64,000 nt of DNA, from the NCBI GenBank assembly GCA_009829735.1, contig CM020619.1, forward strand, positions 22,314,671 to 22,378,670, written 5' to 3'. The position numbers and the translations under genes were made by a program. Of the stretch, positions 42,800-53,910 are shown one piece after another. How positions within the stretch are numbered: position 1 is the stretch's first letter; the number at the start of each line of letters is the position of its first letter. Source of the DNA: Pyropia yezoensis (taxonomy: Eukaryota; Rhodophyta; Bangiophyceae; Bangiales; Bangiaceae). Below the pieces are notes generated by a model. The model was not told the DNA's origin, made no database searches, and was given only the letters and a program-made list of their open reading frames with translations.

Positions 42800-43347
42800 T
42801 CCCCGCCGTCGCGCCGCGCCCCCTCGCCGCTGGGGTTTGGGCGGGTGCGACGGGAAGTGGTGATGCTGGCGGAGGCGGCGTCGTGCGTGAGCTGCTATGA
42901 GGAAAGGTCCCCGACCGTTGGTACGCCGGCGCCATTGCGGTGGCAGACGCATGAGTGTTGGCGGGCGAGGAAGTGGTGGTGGCCGCGGCGGTGGGGGGGG
43001 GCGATGCTCGTCGATCTGATATGGGGCGGCTGGTGGGGCAGGGGCGGCGGTTGTGGGTCTATATAATGGCAAGAATACCCCGCAGGTCTTCGCCCCGGAC
43101 GCCCCTAGAGAGCCCACACTGCTATTTCTACCTCTCAGGCGACCACGGCCGCCCTCGTACGCCACCTGGCCGCAGCTGCCTCAACCCCGTCGTCCCAACG
43201 GACGCCATCATGCCAGCTCTCCCAAACTCCCCTTCCCTTACCCCTGCCGCCCTCTACCACGCCTACCGCCAATGTACGGCTGCCGTCTTCCGTGCACCCC
43301 GATGCTGCCCTGTCAAAGCCAACGAAAGAGAATCCAGGACGCCCTAA
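42800..43347. other. Stretch with a possible truncated 5' gene end
   Basis: GC-rich. From ATG 43210 (plus) a short frame with SLTPAALYHAYRQCTAAV runs into the family-E LTR at 43348. The L-Y/A-Y-R pattern recalls LYR-motif mitochondrial assembly proteins, but 45 codons are too few to assign. A TATATAATGG site sits near 43060, upstream of it. Confidence 0.25.
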
Positions 43348-44170
43348 TGTGAGGAACCACCCACACTTGGGCAGATTTCAGCGTACTCGTGATGGTGTCA
43401 GCGACCCAAACCAGCCAATAGGGCGAAAGGGTGCGGGGAAGAGGATGGAGATGGTGACGGTGGTGGGTCTGGGGAGAAAGACGGCGCGACGTCGGTTGTG
43501 ATCGAGGGGGGTTGAAAGGGCTAAGGTCGTCTTTGGTCTGTGTCAGTGGTTGCCCCTCCGGTCTCCCCCGGTGGCGCCGACACCCACGCACTATATACTC
43601 GCGTCGGGGCACCCGAGGTGCCCCAAAGCATGCGTTTCCTCGTCGCGCCGCCGGTAGGCACAAAGCGGCCCAAAAAAAAAGCATGGCTCTCAGAACAAAG
43701 CATGGGCGGGCGTGCGCACTGAAGGAGTGCAGCCCCAGCTTGCCCCAAACGAAGGAGTCCGGCGTGCAGCGCCTAGTGCGCCGTCCCAGCCGGCCCCGGA
43801 CGCCAGTATGTCCGAAGGTCCGAGAGGCGTGTAAGCACGGTTCGATGGAGTCGACCGAATCTGCCAGCGGGCCAGCCAGTCACATCGCTGCAATGCTGCA
43901 GCGAGGACATTCTAACGGACTCGCCAGCTGTGGCAGATGTGGCTCGTCACGGGTGCTGACGGTGGCGCCTTTCGACAGTCCGTGATGCGTTGTCGATGGC
44001 CGATGTCGTGCGGCCAGCAGACACCGTGAGACAGCGGCTGACTCATCATGAGTCTGGAAGGTACACCGCGTCATGCCCCACAACACAAGGAATTGATCCA
44101 TGTTGCCAGGAGTGGGTTCGGCAGGATTTGTAAGAAGAGGTCCCAGATATTATCCATTAGGTATGAGGCA
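43348..44170 (+). repeat. Family-E LTR, copy 1 (about 823 bp)
   Basis: It starts TGTGAGGAACC and ends about TATGAGGCA. It matches 52935-53758 at over 90% and 56191-56790 more distantly. A TATATA box is at 43593. No internal element sequence is attached, so it is probably a solo LTR; the flanks show no clear duplication. Confidence 0.65.
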
Positions 44171-44581
44171 TGGGATTCGGGGGGAAATCGTTACACCCAC
44201 GTACAGGGAAAAGGGTTTTGAGGCGTTGAGTAGCCACCACAATTGCCACTTCTTTGGGGTACTCAACGGCAGACAAGCCACACTGGACGCGGCAACTGCT
44301 GACGCTGCCGCTTGCCGCGGCGTCTGCTGGCCCTAGTGCTGACCGCCTGCCACGTGGGCGGATAGGAGGGAGGGGGGGAGAAAGAAATGGGCGGACGCGC
44401 ACAGCTCACCACAGGAGGGGAGGTAGCGACCACGATTTTGAACGAGGGGGCAAAGACAGTCATGACGGGGGAGTGACACAAGTAGCGGAGGGGGGGCACG
44501 GTGAAGTCGGGGAGAAGGGGTAGGCGGTGGCGTCGGAGGGGAGGGGGGGGGTGGGGCGCGAGGTGACGTCGGTGTACCCAC
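44171..44581. other. GC-rich stretch leading into repeat G, no gene seen
   Basis: No coding pattern. Its last about 40 bases (GGGGCGCGAGGTGACGTCGGTGTACCCAC) match the distal part of arm G on the left side, so this is repeat G split by the solo LTR. Confidence 0.5.
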
Positions 44582-45050
44582 TGTGGCAGTCTTGACCCCC
44601 AGGTAGGGGGGCAACACGTGCCATGCAAGGGGCGGCAGGCCACTAGCCTGACCTGTTCCTCCCCCTGCATTTGGGTCCATATTCCCTAAGTTTGGGATAG
44701 TTAGCTGAGTAGTAAATCCAACTTGGATTTGAGGGTTTTCTGCATTTATCGTCTTGAATTTTCGTGTGGCCCGGTGGGCAGGTGCTGGGGTGGGAGATTC
44801 TGAGAGGCGAGATTCTGAGGGGACCCTGGGGGGATAAGGGGAGGGACAGCGGGGCTTGGCCTTGCTTCCCCGTCCCGACCCAGAAACTGTTGGCCCACAC
44901 ACCATCTTCTTGTTTGTCAGTGGGGGGATTGCCCCACAACAGGGATAGAGTGTGTGCGACTTGCACTTCTTCCGGTTCCCCCGACACGGGAGGCAGCCCT
45001 TGCGCACCGCCCCAACTTGGGTGTAGCGTGTGCGAGTGGTTTTTGCCACA
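44582..45050 (+). mobile_element. Solo LTR of family C (469 bp) with target duplication
   Basis: TGTGGCAG...TTTTTGCCACA, nearly identical to 360-828. It is flanked by CCCAC (44577-44581) and CCCGC (45051-45055), a 5-bp duplication with one transition. It sits inside repeat G, whose other copy lacks it. Confidence 0.85.
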
Positions 45051-45056
45051 CCCGCG

Positions 45057-45478
45057 GGTGGCAGGCGCGGTGGCGTCGGCGGTGGGATCTGCGGGGACGA
45101 CGGCGGCTGCGCACGCTTTTTTTGGCGCCTTCCACATACGTCGTGCGCGTCAAGAATTGTGACACAGGCTCAGCAACGGAACCCTATAGTGCGTCCCGTA
45201 AAAAGTGGACGTACTCGTGTCGTGTTCGTGTCAAATATCTGCCACTGGACCAGTCAAGCCCACACTGCACGACCCGTGCACGTCCACTTTTTACGGGACG
45301 CACAATCCCCCGACGGAACCGAACCCCAACGCATCATACAAGACGTGCACATTTGCGCCGCCATCGCATTCAAGTGGGTATGGGCTGCTGCAAATCCTGT
45401 ACACACAACGGAACCGAACCTTTTGGTGTCGATCGGAACCGAACCTTCAACCCTAGTTCCCGACGAGGAGCACCCCAC
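45057..45478 (+). repeat. Inverted repeat arm G (right), contains a MITE
   Basis: Inverted counterpart of 42240-42705. The MITE is at 45189-45303 and GGAACCGAACC units at about 45410-45450. Confidence 0.8.
45189..45303. mobile_element. Second copy of the 115-bp palindromic MITE
   Basis: Same ends and length as 42451-42565, with TATA on the left flank. Confidence 0.7.
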
Positions 45479-46720
45479 GGTCAGTTCAGCCGTCCGATCC
45501 TGCGCACAAAGAAAAATACGACCGGTCCGGCCAAAAAACGAGTGGTCGGTCTCCGAAGCGGTTCCCGTGAAGGCCGCCTCAAATTGGTGCTGGACACATT
45601 TTGTTGAGACGTTCCAATTTCATTCGCAACGTTGCATGGCCCTGTCACGTGACATTGGCCAATGCGGCGGAACCCTGCTGGCTTTGGGCCCTTTTTCCAC
45701 CACTGTTGCCGCCGCACCTGGCCGCGATTGGTCATGGTGGGAAGTCAAGAGGAGCTCCCCTGCCCCCTGCTGCCGAAGTCCCTGGAAGCATGTGGCCGGC
45801 CGGCAACACACGTGTACTTTGGATGTTAAAATAGAGGGGAGGGGGCGGAAAAATAGACGCGCTGAGAGGGGTGCGCTGGGGGGGTGCCTCGCCCCGGCAG
45901 CCTCCTTTCCTCGTGGTGGCCCCGTCAACGCCCGTAGACACACGGTCTGCGGGGCGGGGGCGTGTGTCCTTCCGGCCACACGCGACGCGACCACACGCCC
46001 GTAGCACGACGCACCGCTGCTCTGAGACTGGGCGTGCCCACGGCATCCACCGTCCCGGCGGCTGCCATCGATCCCGGCGGTGTGCGGTCGTGCACGTCGG
46101 TTTCCGCCGCGCGAGGTGGGGGGGCGCGGGGGGAAGGGCGCAGTTGCTGTGCGTGCGGGCGCCGTGCAGTGCTGCCGCGTCGTCTCTCTACGGTCGACGT
46201 TGGGCGGCGGCGCCGCGCCGTTTTGCGGAGCCTTTCTTCTCCCGACTGGAGGTGGAGGTGGGGAGGTGGGGGGCTCCCTACCTTGCTCTTCCGCTTGTCG
46301 TGTGTTGTTTGTATCCCGGGCTCGCCCCGCCTCCATCCCCGTCCGGCCGCACGACCCCTTGCATTCGCCGGCCGGCGTGCGTGCAGTCTGGAGGGTGGCT
46401 GCCTGTGCGTTGGCGCGGCGGTGGGGGTGGGCGTCGGCCGCCGTCGCCCCGCGCCTCTACTGCCGCCGCCTTTGACGACTCTTTGTGACGGCTGTAGGGC
46501 ATCCCGCGGGGACCTGTCCTTGCCTTTTCCAAGCCGTCGTCCTTGGCGGGCTGGAAGTCGGCCCACTCCGCTGTTGGCGGGTACGTGAGCACCGCGTGGT
46601 GCGCGGCGGCGGCATTGGCGGCGAGAACGGTTTCGTGCAGTGCTGGACATCGGCGCTGCTTGTCGCGTCTCGTGGGCGGCTATATCCTTGTTTTCGTCGC
46701 CACCCCCCGTGTGGGGCACC
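45479..46720. other. Upstream region of the MED15-like gene
   Basis: GC-rich with CpG and pyrimidine-rich patches; no conserved ORF. A GGCTATATCCTTG site at about 46677-46690, 35-40 nt before ATG 46721, could be a TATA box or lie in the leader. Confidence 0.4.
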
Positions 46721-49700
46721 ATGGCTGATGGCGGCCACATTTGGCGTGCGTCGATGAGCGTCGAAGACCGCATCAAGATCAGTAAGCATGTCATGGGCAA
46801 GCTCAAGCAATACTACCCGACCATTCCACTAAATGTACGTTCTCGCGCTCCCCTTCCGCACCCGTTAGCCGCGACCGATTGCATGATTTTCTTTCTCGGC
46901 GCAGCTGTGTGTGCGGTATGCGTGAGGGTGATGCCGTGCACGCGCCTCAACCCTCGCACGTGCGGGGGTTGTGTGCGGGCACAACTGCCACTTGGCGGCT
47001 GTGCAAATGTTGACGCTGGTGGTCGTACTGTGTGTCGGCGTCGCCCGTTGTCTTGGTGTGTACGCTGGTGGTGGTACTTTGGTTTTTGCGACTCTTACTG
47101 GCCTCTTTTGCTCTCCCCTTCCCCCGTTGCAGACGCTTGAGGAGAATTCCCGTGCGTTTGAGAACCAAGTCTTTATGCGCGCGAATGACCGCTCGGACTA
47201 CTTGAAGCAGGTGGCCAATGGTATTGACGAAGTGGAGGAGCAGGCGCAGCGGGCTGCTCGGAATGCTGCCGCCGCCGCCGCTGCTTCTGCTTCCGCTGCA
47301 ACATCCGCTGTCGCCGAGAGCTCTACCTCGATTGGGGTTGAGGAGCAAGCTCAGCGCGCCGCCCGGGCGTCTGCTGCCGCTGCTGCTGCCGCCGCTGCTG
47401 CCGCGGCGAATAAGCAACATCAGGAACAGCAAGAACAAAAACTTTTACTCCAGCAACAAGAGCAACGGCGCCAATTACAGGAGTACCAGCTGCGCCAACA
47501 GCAGGCTCAGCGGCAGAGACAACAACAAGATCTGCTGATGCAGCTTCAGCAGCAGCGGCAGAGCCCGAAAACAGCGGCGGCGGCGGCAACGGCGCTGTTC
47601 CAGAATCTGGAGCCGTTGCCCGATGGCGTGCCGGTGCCGACGCCGGACCACGTTATTCAGTTTATGAAGCAGGCGGCGGACCGGGGCATCAACCTGTCGG
47701 GACACACGCCGGCGCAAATTCGGTCAATCTTGGCTGATACCCTCCTGAAGCAGCATCAGGCGCAGCAACTGAAGGCGCAACAAGCGGCGGCGACCACGGC
47801 GGCAGCTCAACAACAGCAGCAACAGGCACAGGCGCAGGCCCAGCATGTTCAGCAGCAGCAGGTACTACAGGCACGGCAACGGGCTGCAGCAGCTGCAGCA
47901 GCGAAGGCGGCGAAGGCGGCTGCTGCGCGGGTAGCGGGGCCGACTGCGAGCGCGCGGGGCGGCAACTTCCCGGGCACCGCCTTTTATGGCAATGGGCCTG
48001 GTCTGCCCGGTCACCCAGGTGCGCCGCCCGCTCCACCACCGCCACCGGCGGCTGTCCAACAGCAGCAGGCGCTACAGCTCAAGCAAGAGGCGTCAGCAGC
48101 TCTTCAGCAGCGGGCTGGCGCGGCGGGACTTTCGCAGCCACCGCCACCAGCTCGACCGGCGGGGGGAGCGGCGGCTGGGGCGGCGGCATCGCAGCAGAGT
48201 TTCTACGCGCACGGGGCGGCCGCAACAGTGCGTACATCGCCAACAGCGTCAGGAGGGCAGCTCCTGCCGCCGCCGCGGGCCTTCTCCGAGGACCAGGCGG
48301 CTGTGTTTTCGTTTTCGCAGAACGGACCGTCGGGGATGTCTGTGGCCAACGGGCCTGCGATGCCGTCTGTGTCGGTGAACTCGAACTCGGGTCGCCCTGG
48401 TGCGGTTGGTGCACCTGCTGAGAACCCCCAAGGCGCTGTGGCGTCGGTGCAACCGTCCGGTGAGGTTCCCGTTGACGAGGAGGCGTTTTGGCTCAAGCTG
48501 GAGCGGATGCAGGCCAAATACCGGCCAACGCTGGTCAAACTCTATCCCTTCATCGTTCAGTTGCAGAACCAGCAGCCCGCGGAGCGAAGGGATCCGTTCA
48601 TCCACCACCTGCGTAATTGTATGGCCATCCTCAACCTGAAGCGCAAGCCGGGTCGGCCCCGCAATGTAACGGGGGCGCTGCTAGACAAGGCCGCTATCTT
48701 TATCCACAAGGTCGTTGTGATGTACTCCCGGCACGTCAATGAGAAGATCAAGGAGCATAATGCACGTAAAGAAGCAGCAGCCAGGGCGGCAGCATCGGCG
48801 GCCGCGGCGGCCGCGGCGTCAGCGGCAGCACCGGCAGCGTCTCCACCGCCTGTGGCACCCCCGGCCCCGACTGCGCTACCGGCTGAACCTGTTGCCGTTT
48901 CCCCGGCCCCTGTTGCCGCGGCAACTCAGGCAGCTGCCGCTATGGTTCCTGTCGGTGTCTCTCCTGCTGCGTCTCTGGTGCCTGCGCCTGTTCAGCCGAC
49001 TAGTTTGGGCCAGCCCGGGTCGGGGGCGCCCAACTCTCTTTCCGGGGTTCCGGCTGCCGTTGTGGCGCCTGTTGCTCCAGCAGTCCCAACTGCTCCGGTA
49101 CCAGAGCCCTCTCCTGTAGTTGTGTCCCCGCCAGGTATGGTACCAGTGCCCGGCATGCGGCAGTCGGCAGCAGTTTTGCCGGCAAGTCGTGGGCCACTAG
49201 GCGAAGTTCGTACTGCTGCTTCCTCGGCGCTGACGCCGCCGCCGTCACACTCTGCGGCCGTGACGGTGAATGTGTCCGCACCCGGCACACCGGGCCCTTC
49301 CTTGTTCGATTCGTCGTCATCCGTGACACCTCCGCCTCCTCCCTCTGTCGTAGCACCGGCGCCGGCGCCGTTGGGCAATGGCCGCATCCGGCTGGAGCCC
49401 AACATCATCGCGGTCGCGCAAACGGCGACGGAGCAGGCTAAGCCCGCGGTGCCGCCAGTCATGTCAAAGGTGGATTTGGTTGTAGCCCCTTCTCGAGCAC
49501 GTGTAGTCAAGGGTGCATCTGTGTCAGGAGGGGCTGGTGCTGTGCCTATTCCGGTTGGTACTGCCGGGGCACGGACCCCGGTGCCTGCAAAGCCCGGACC
49601 GCCGGCGAAGCCGGCGCCCAAGCGGACTACCGCCGAGCTTATGGGCCAAATGGATGCGCGTTTGTTCGCGGCCGTTGAGTCAGCGCGTGACATCAGCTCG

Positions 49701-50555
49701 TTCATCAGCCGCAGCAAGCAGGACCGTGTGTCCAATACTCTAGCGTTGCTGGGTCTACCAGCTACTCCCACCACTACGTCCGAGTCTGTCAAGCCGCAGT
49801 CGTCGCTGCCAGGCGGTGCGAATGCTGTCACACCCGTTGATGGTCGGGTGGGCCCGACCCTCACCCCGACGGTTGCTGCCGTATCAGCGGCTGCTGCCAC
49901 AAGTACGAAGGGCGCTCCTGCTGGTGGGGCGGTCGCAGAAGCCGGCCGCGTGGGCATCAAGGTTGAGCAGGGAGTGATCACGGGCGCCGCGACTAAGCAG
50001 AATGCAATCGACCCGGTCAACCTGGCACGGGCCCTGGGCCAAGAGCGAGAGTTGTCTGCAGCTCAGCGAGAGTTCCACGTCAGCGCTGGCCGCATAGGCA
50101 AGCAGCGGAAGCGCACTGGTCTTCGCGGCAATCGGACGCTCGCCACTCTGCAGCGTGCGGTTTCAGCCGAAGCATTGGCGGCGGCCACGGCGGTGGCACC
50201 TTTGGCGTTGCACGTTCAGTTGGAAGAGGAATTTGGCCTGCCCGTTCTGGTTGGCACCTTGCTGCACACGCCGGTGGATGTGCCACGCATCCGCCTGCGT
50301 GTGGCACATGACTATCCGCGGGGTGGCGCGTCGTACGCGCTGCAGTACGAGCCCTCACGAGCGGGCACGGAGCTTCTGCGACAAGTGGAGGCCAGCGTAG
50401 TCAAGTGCCGCACTCGTGCGTTGGGCTCCGGCGTTGGCGTGGAAGCTACACTCAAGGCATGGGCGACCGCCACGCAGGCGTGGGCCGAAGCTCAGGTGGC
50501 GGAGCCGGTGCCGGCAGACGCAGCCGCCGCGCTTGCTGACGCTTCTGGAGCTTGA
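46721..50555 (+). CDS. MED15: Mediator tail subunit 15-like protein (two exons)
   Basis: Exon 1 is 46721-46834 (38 codons) and exon 2 is 47133-50555 (TGA), giving 1178 residues. Residues 8-75 fit the MED15 KIX domain: IWRASMSVEDRIKISKHVM in exon 1, and LEENSRAFENQVF plus RSDYLKQVANGI in exon 2. The KIX three-helix bundle binds activator domains. Long Ala and Gln tracts follow (about 75-310), then a charged conserved block (about 485-575: EEAFWLKLERMQAKYRP...) containing an AT-hook-like KRKPGRPR, long Pro/Ala/Val linkers, and a C-terminal domain (about 1057-1160, LPVLVGTLLHTPVDVPRIRLRVAHDYP) of MED15 type that anchors it in Mediator. ATG context is CACCATGG. Nuclear coactivator of RNA polymerase II. 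Confidence 0.85.
46835..47132 (+). other. Intron of the MED15-like gene (298 nt, phase 0)
   Basis: Donor GTACGT at 46835 and acceptor CCCCCGTTGCAG ending 47132. Splicing joins the two halves of the KIX domain without a frame change. A second possible acceptor (GGCGCAG, 46904) would break the frame. Confidence 0.85.
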
Positions 50556-52082
50556 CAGGTTCGACCGGGTCCGTTGCGGTATGGACCACATTGGCCGTAG
50601 GTGTTACGGCTTCGTTTTGGCCGCCTTCTTTTCCTTCTTCTATCCTGTTGTCATGTGCTGTGCAGGCAGTGCGTTGGTTGGGTACTGGTGCTGTGTGGAT
50701 GTGGCAATGCGCCGTGCCGTGTGTGCGTGGTTGAATCGGCTGTGTTGAGGGATGCTCTGCAGCCTGGCGCTCTGTGTAAATGATGGCCGTCGGAGCTTCA
50801 GCCATCGGTTCCTGCGCCTCGTCTTGGCCAAGACCCACTTCGTCTGCGGCTCAGCACCTGTGCCAGCCGCACTTCAGACGCGACCTGCTCGCGCACTCCC
50901 AAGCCGCAACGGCGGGAGTTCCATGCACGAATGAATGCGTTCTATTAATCAAATCTCTCCCAGCACCAGCACTGATGGCAACTCTTTGAGGCTGTTGACT
51001 CCTCACCCCACCGACCCCCAGCACCTCTGGTGTGTTGACGTGTACCCCTTGCCCCTCTGCACAGCGCCCCTGGCGAAGGGGTTGTGACGTCTCCACCTGG
51101 GCAGCACAATCCGCCAATGCCAGAAGACCACGTCCAGACGTGCCAAAACCATCACGCGTCGAGACGAAATATATGTAGATACTATGGAGACACCAGGCCG
51201 TGAGCGCCGCCAGCGACAAGCACTGGCGAACATGCGTCAAGGGGTACTATGTAGCTCATGTTACTGTCGCCGCCCGTCCCCGCCCGACCCACCGCCTCGC
51301 ACACGCTCAGAGGAGTGATGTGCAGGGCATGAAGGTCAAGCGGGTGGCGCACCGCCCACCGCGGGATACATGCCATCGCCAGCGAGAAGGGAGATAAAAA
51401 GCTTCAGCGCTGGGCTCAGCTGGTGGGAAGCGCATGGTGGCCGAGACTGGGAAAACCCCAACCTCAGCCCAATGCTGCGGCACACTCACGTCATCAAAGG
51501 AAAAGAGAAGAGAGACAAGAGAAGAGAGAAAAGGGGACGACCACGGAACGACATGATGGGACAATTACCGGCCAAGCCTCGCGAAAGCGGCGAGAAAAGC
51601 ATGCAATTCGCAGAAGGCCGACAACAACAATAACAAGGGTTACACAGTAGATCGGTTTACCAATCAACCAGTCAGCAGAGGAGTTTGTTGCCAGCGCACA
51701 AGCCGCTTCCGTACAAACATATCAGCTGCAGCAGGAGTCGGTGAAGAGGCACGGCGGCTACACATCTAGGGATGCATGAGGTCTCGTTGAAGGACCGCGG
51801 TTCAACAGATAGTCCCAGCGCTATCGCGATGAAAAAGCGCAGAGTAGTCCCCCTATAATAAAAAAATGAGATTGTAGCTATGCTACCGTCGGCAGTACTA
51901 AGTTTAGGCAGCGACCTGCGATCAGTGGTGGGTGTTGAGCAGACACGGGAAGCTCTCACCGGTACCAGAAAGAGCCAACGAAGAAGAGCACCAAAGTAGA
52001 GAAAACAAAATGAACACGTGACCGAAGGAACACCTGACCGCCAGACTCAACCCCCCCCACTCCCCAGCGTATCCCACACCCC
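50556..52082. other. Convergent intergenic region, no gene seen
   Basis: Lies between the 3' ends of the MED15-like gene and the adenylosuccinate synthetase remnant. It has AT-richer patches and purine runs (AAGAGAAGAGAGACAAG near 51505). No conserved ORF. Confidence 0.5.
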
Positions 52083-52934
52083 TCATGCGGTCGGTGCTGG
52101 ATTCCGCACAATCACCGCATCACGGCCCGACCCCACGCCAATCCACTGAACCGCCACCCCCATCAGCTGCTCTAACCGCTCCACATACTTGCGCGCATTC
52201 TCGGGCAGTGCTTCCCAGGTGCGCGTCCATGTGATATCCACCCCCTCCCAGCCTGGGAGCTCCTCGTACACTACCTCTGCCTCTCCAATCGTCTCCAAGC
52301 TGGCTGGGTAGTAGGCACACCGGCGGCCGCGCACGGTGTAGCCCGTCCCGATCTTGACCGTCTCAAACGCCGACAAGACGTCTAGCGTCGTCAGCCCCAC
52401 CGCCGTGTGGCCATTGACCGAGTTGGTGTACCGCAGCATGAGCGTGTCCAGCCACCGACACCGCCGCGGCCGCGCTGTCGTTGTGCCATACTCGTGGCCG
52501 ACGCGCTGTAGTCTCTCACCCGGCTCATTGTGGAACTGAGTGGGGAACGGGTCTTCACCCACCCGCGTGGTGTAGGCCTTGACGATGCCCACAACGTGGC
52601 CAATGTGCCTCGGTGGGATGCCCAGGCCGGTGGACACGCCCCCAATGGTGCAATTGGAACTCGTCACGTACGGGTAGGTGCCAAAGTCTACGTCCAGCAG
52701 CGCCGCGTTGGCACCCTCCACAAGTACGGATGCAGAAGGCGACGGTGCCGGCGCGCCGTCACCTCCCATGGCCACGACCGCCCGCTCCCCGCCCTTGATA
52801 GCGTCGGGCATCAGCGCCACCGTGTCCGTATTGTTGGGCTCCAGCACCTGCGCAAACTGATAGTATCGCGCCACCCCCGCCTTCACGTCATAGTCGAACG
52901 CGTGGAATCGCTTGTGCTTGGACGCAAGGGAGCG
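52083..52934 (-). pseudogene. Adenylosuccinate synthetase, C-terminal two thirds only
   Basis: About 283 codons on the minus strand to TGA 52083. Diagnostic motifs: EGANAALLDVDFGTYPYVTSS, NCTIGGVSTGLGIPP, GIVKAYTTRVGEDPFPT, GHEYGTTTARPRRCRWLD, NGHTAVGLTTLDVL and the end WIGVGSGRDAVI. The intact enzyme (about 430-460 residues) joins IMP and aspartate with GTP in AMP synthesis. The N-terminal third with the GTP-binding loop is missing: the frame is open up to 52934, where the family-E LTR begins. No N-terminal part was found beyond the LTR, so this copy cannot encode a working enzyme. The residues present look undamaged, suggesting a recent break or an assembly join. Confidence 0.9.
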
Positions 52935-53758
52935 TGTGAGGAACCACCCACACTTGGGCAGCCCTCAACGTACTCGTGATGGTGTCAGCGACCCGTGCCA
53001 GCCAATAGGGCGACAGGATGCGGGGAAGAGGATGGAGATGGTGACGGTGTTGGGTCTGGGGAAGAAGACGGCGCGACGTCGGTTGTGATCAAAGGGGGGT
53101 TCAAAGGGTTAAGGTCGTCTTTGGTCTGTGTCTGTGGTTGCCCCTCCGGTCTCCCCCAGTGGCGCCGACACCCACGCACTACATACTCGCGTCGGGGCAC
53201 CCGAGGTGACCCAAAGCATGCGTTTCCCCGTCGCGCCGCCGGTAGGCACTAAACGGCCCAAAAAAAAAGCATGGCTCTCAGAACAAAGCATGGGCGGGCG
53301 TGCGCACTAAAGGAGTGCAGCCCCAGTTTGCCCCAAGCGAAGGGGTCCGGCGTGCGGCGCCTAGTGCGCCGCCCCAGCCAGCCCCGGACACCAGTCGGTC
53401 CGAAGGTCCGAGAGGCGTGTAAGCACGGTTCGATGGAGTCGACCGAATCGGCCAGCGGGCCAGCCAGTCACATCGCTGCAATGCTGCAGCGAGGACATTC
53501 TAACGGACTCGCCAGCTGTGGCAGATGTGGCTCGTCATGGGTGCTGACGGTGGCGCCTTTCGACAGGCCATGATGGGTTGTCGATGGCTGCTGTCGTGCG
53601 GCCAGCAGACACCGTGAGACAGCGGCTGACTCATCGTGAGTCTGAAAGGTACACCGCGTCATGCCCCACAATATAAGGAATTGATCCATATTGCCAGGAG
53701 TTGGTTCGGCAGGATCTGTAAGGAGAGGTCCCAGATATTATCCCTTAGGTATGAGACA
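52935..53758 (+). repeat. Family-E LTR, copy 2 (about 824 bp)
   Basis: It starts TGTGAGGAACC directly against the synthetase reading frame and ends about TATGAGACA. Over 90% identical to 43348-44170. Its TATA box is TACATA instead of TATATA. Confidence 0.65.
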
Positions 53759-53759
53759 T

Positions 53760-53910
53760 GGCCAACTACCCTCCACCCCAAGACGCAAGTCCCTCTGGTT
53801 ATACATAACTCGTAGATACCGTAGCCACAGCGAACTCGTGACTCGAAAGTTAAGGCTTAGAAGTAACACCCCGATGTTAGGGCCGCAATATGGTCATCCA
53901 TATTGCTACA
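53760..53910 (-). repeat. Truncated B-type LTR
   Basis: On the minus strand from 53910: TGTAGCAATATGG, then the same order of motifs as element B's LTR up to GGTGGAGGGTAGTTG, where the E LTR begins. About 150 of 363 bp remain, roughly 80% identical. Confidence 0.75.

Noticed and set aside
42158..43165. 335-codon minus-strand ORF
   Set aside because: It spans repeat arm G, the MITE and the poly-C run; the Gly run is the homopolymer. No conserved protein block.
45030..46004. 324-codon plus-strand ORF
   Set aside because: Its first half is the inverted copy of the repeat arm read in the same frame, so the similarity to 42158-43165 is repeat identity, not protein conservation.
45925..46806. 293-codon minus-strand ORF overlapping the MED15 start
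   Set aside because: Arg/Pro/Thr-rich product of GC-rich DNA opposite the promoter and first exon; no motif.
46905..46915. Micro-exon in the MED15 intron using the acceptor at 46904
   Set aside because: Its 11 nt would break the reading frame of the KIX domain; the single 298-nt intron keeps it.
48992..50020. 342-codon minus-strand ORF inside MED15 exon 2
   Set aside because: Shadow of the low-complexity MED15 reading frame.
43348..53758. Single large element bounded by E LTRs carrying MED15
   Set aside because: The two E LTRs are in direct orientation 9 kb apart, but no PBS, polypurine tract or gag-pol lies between, and no target duplication matches.
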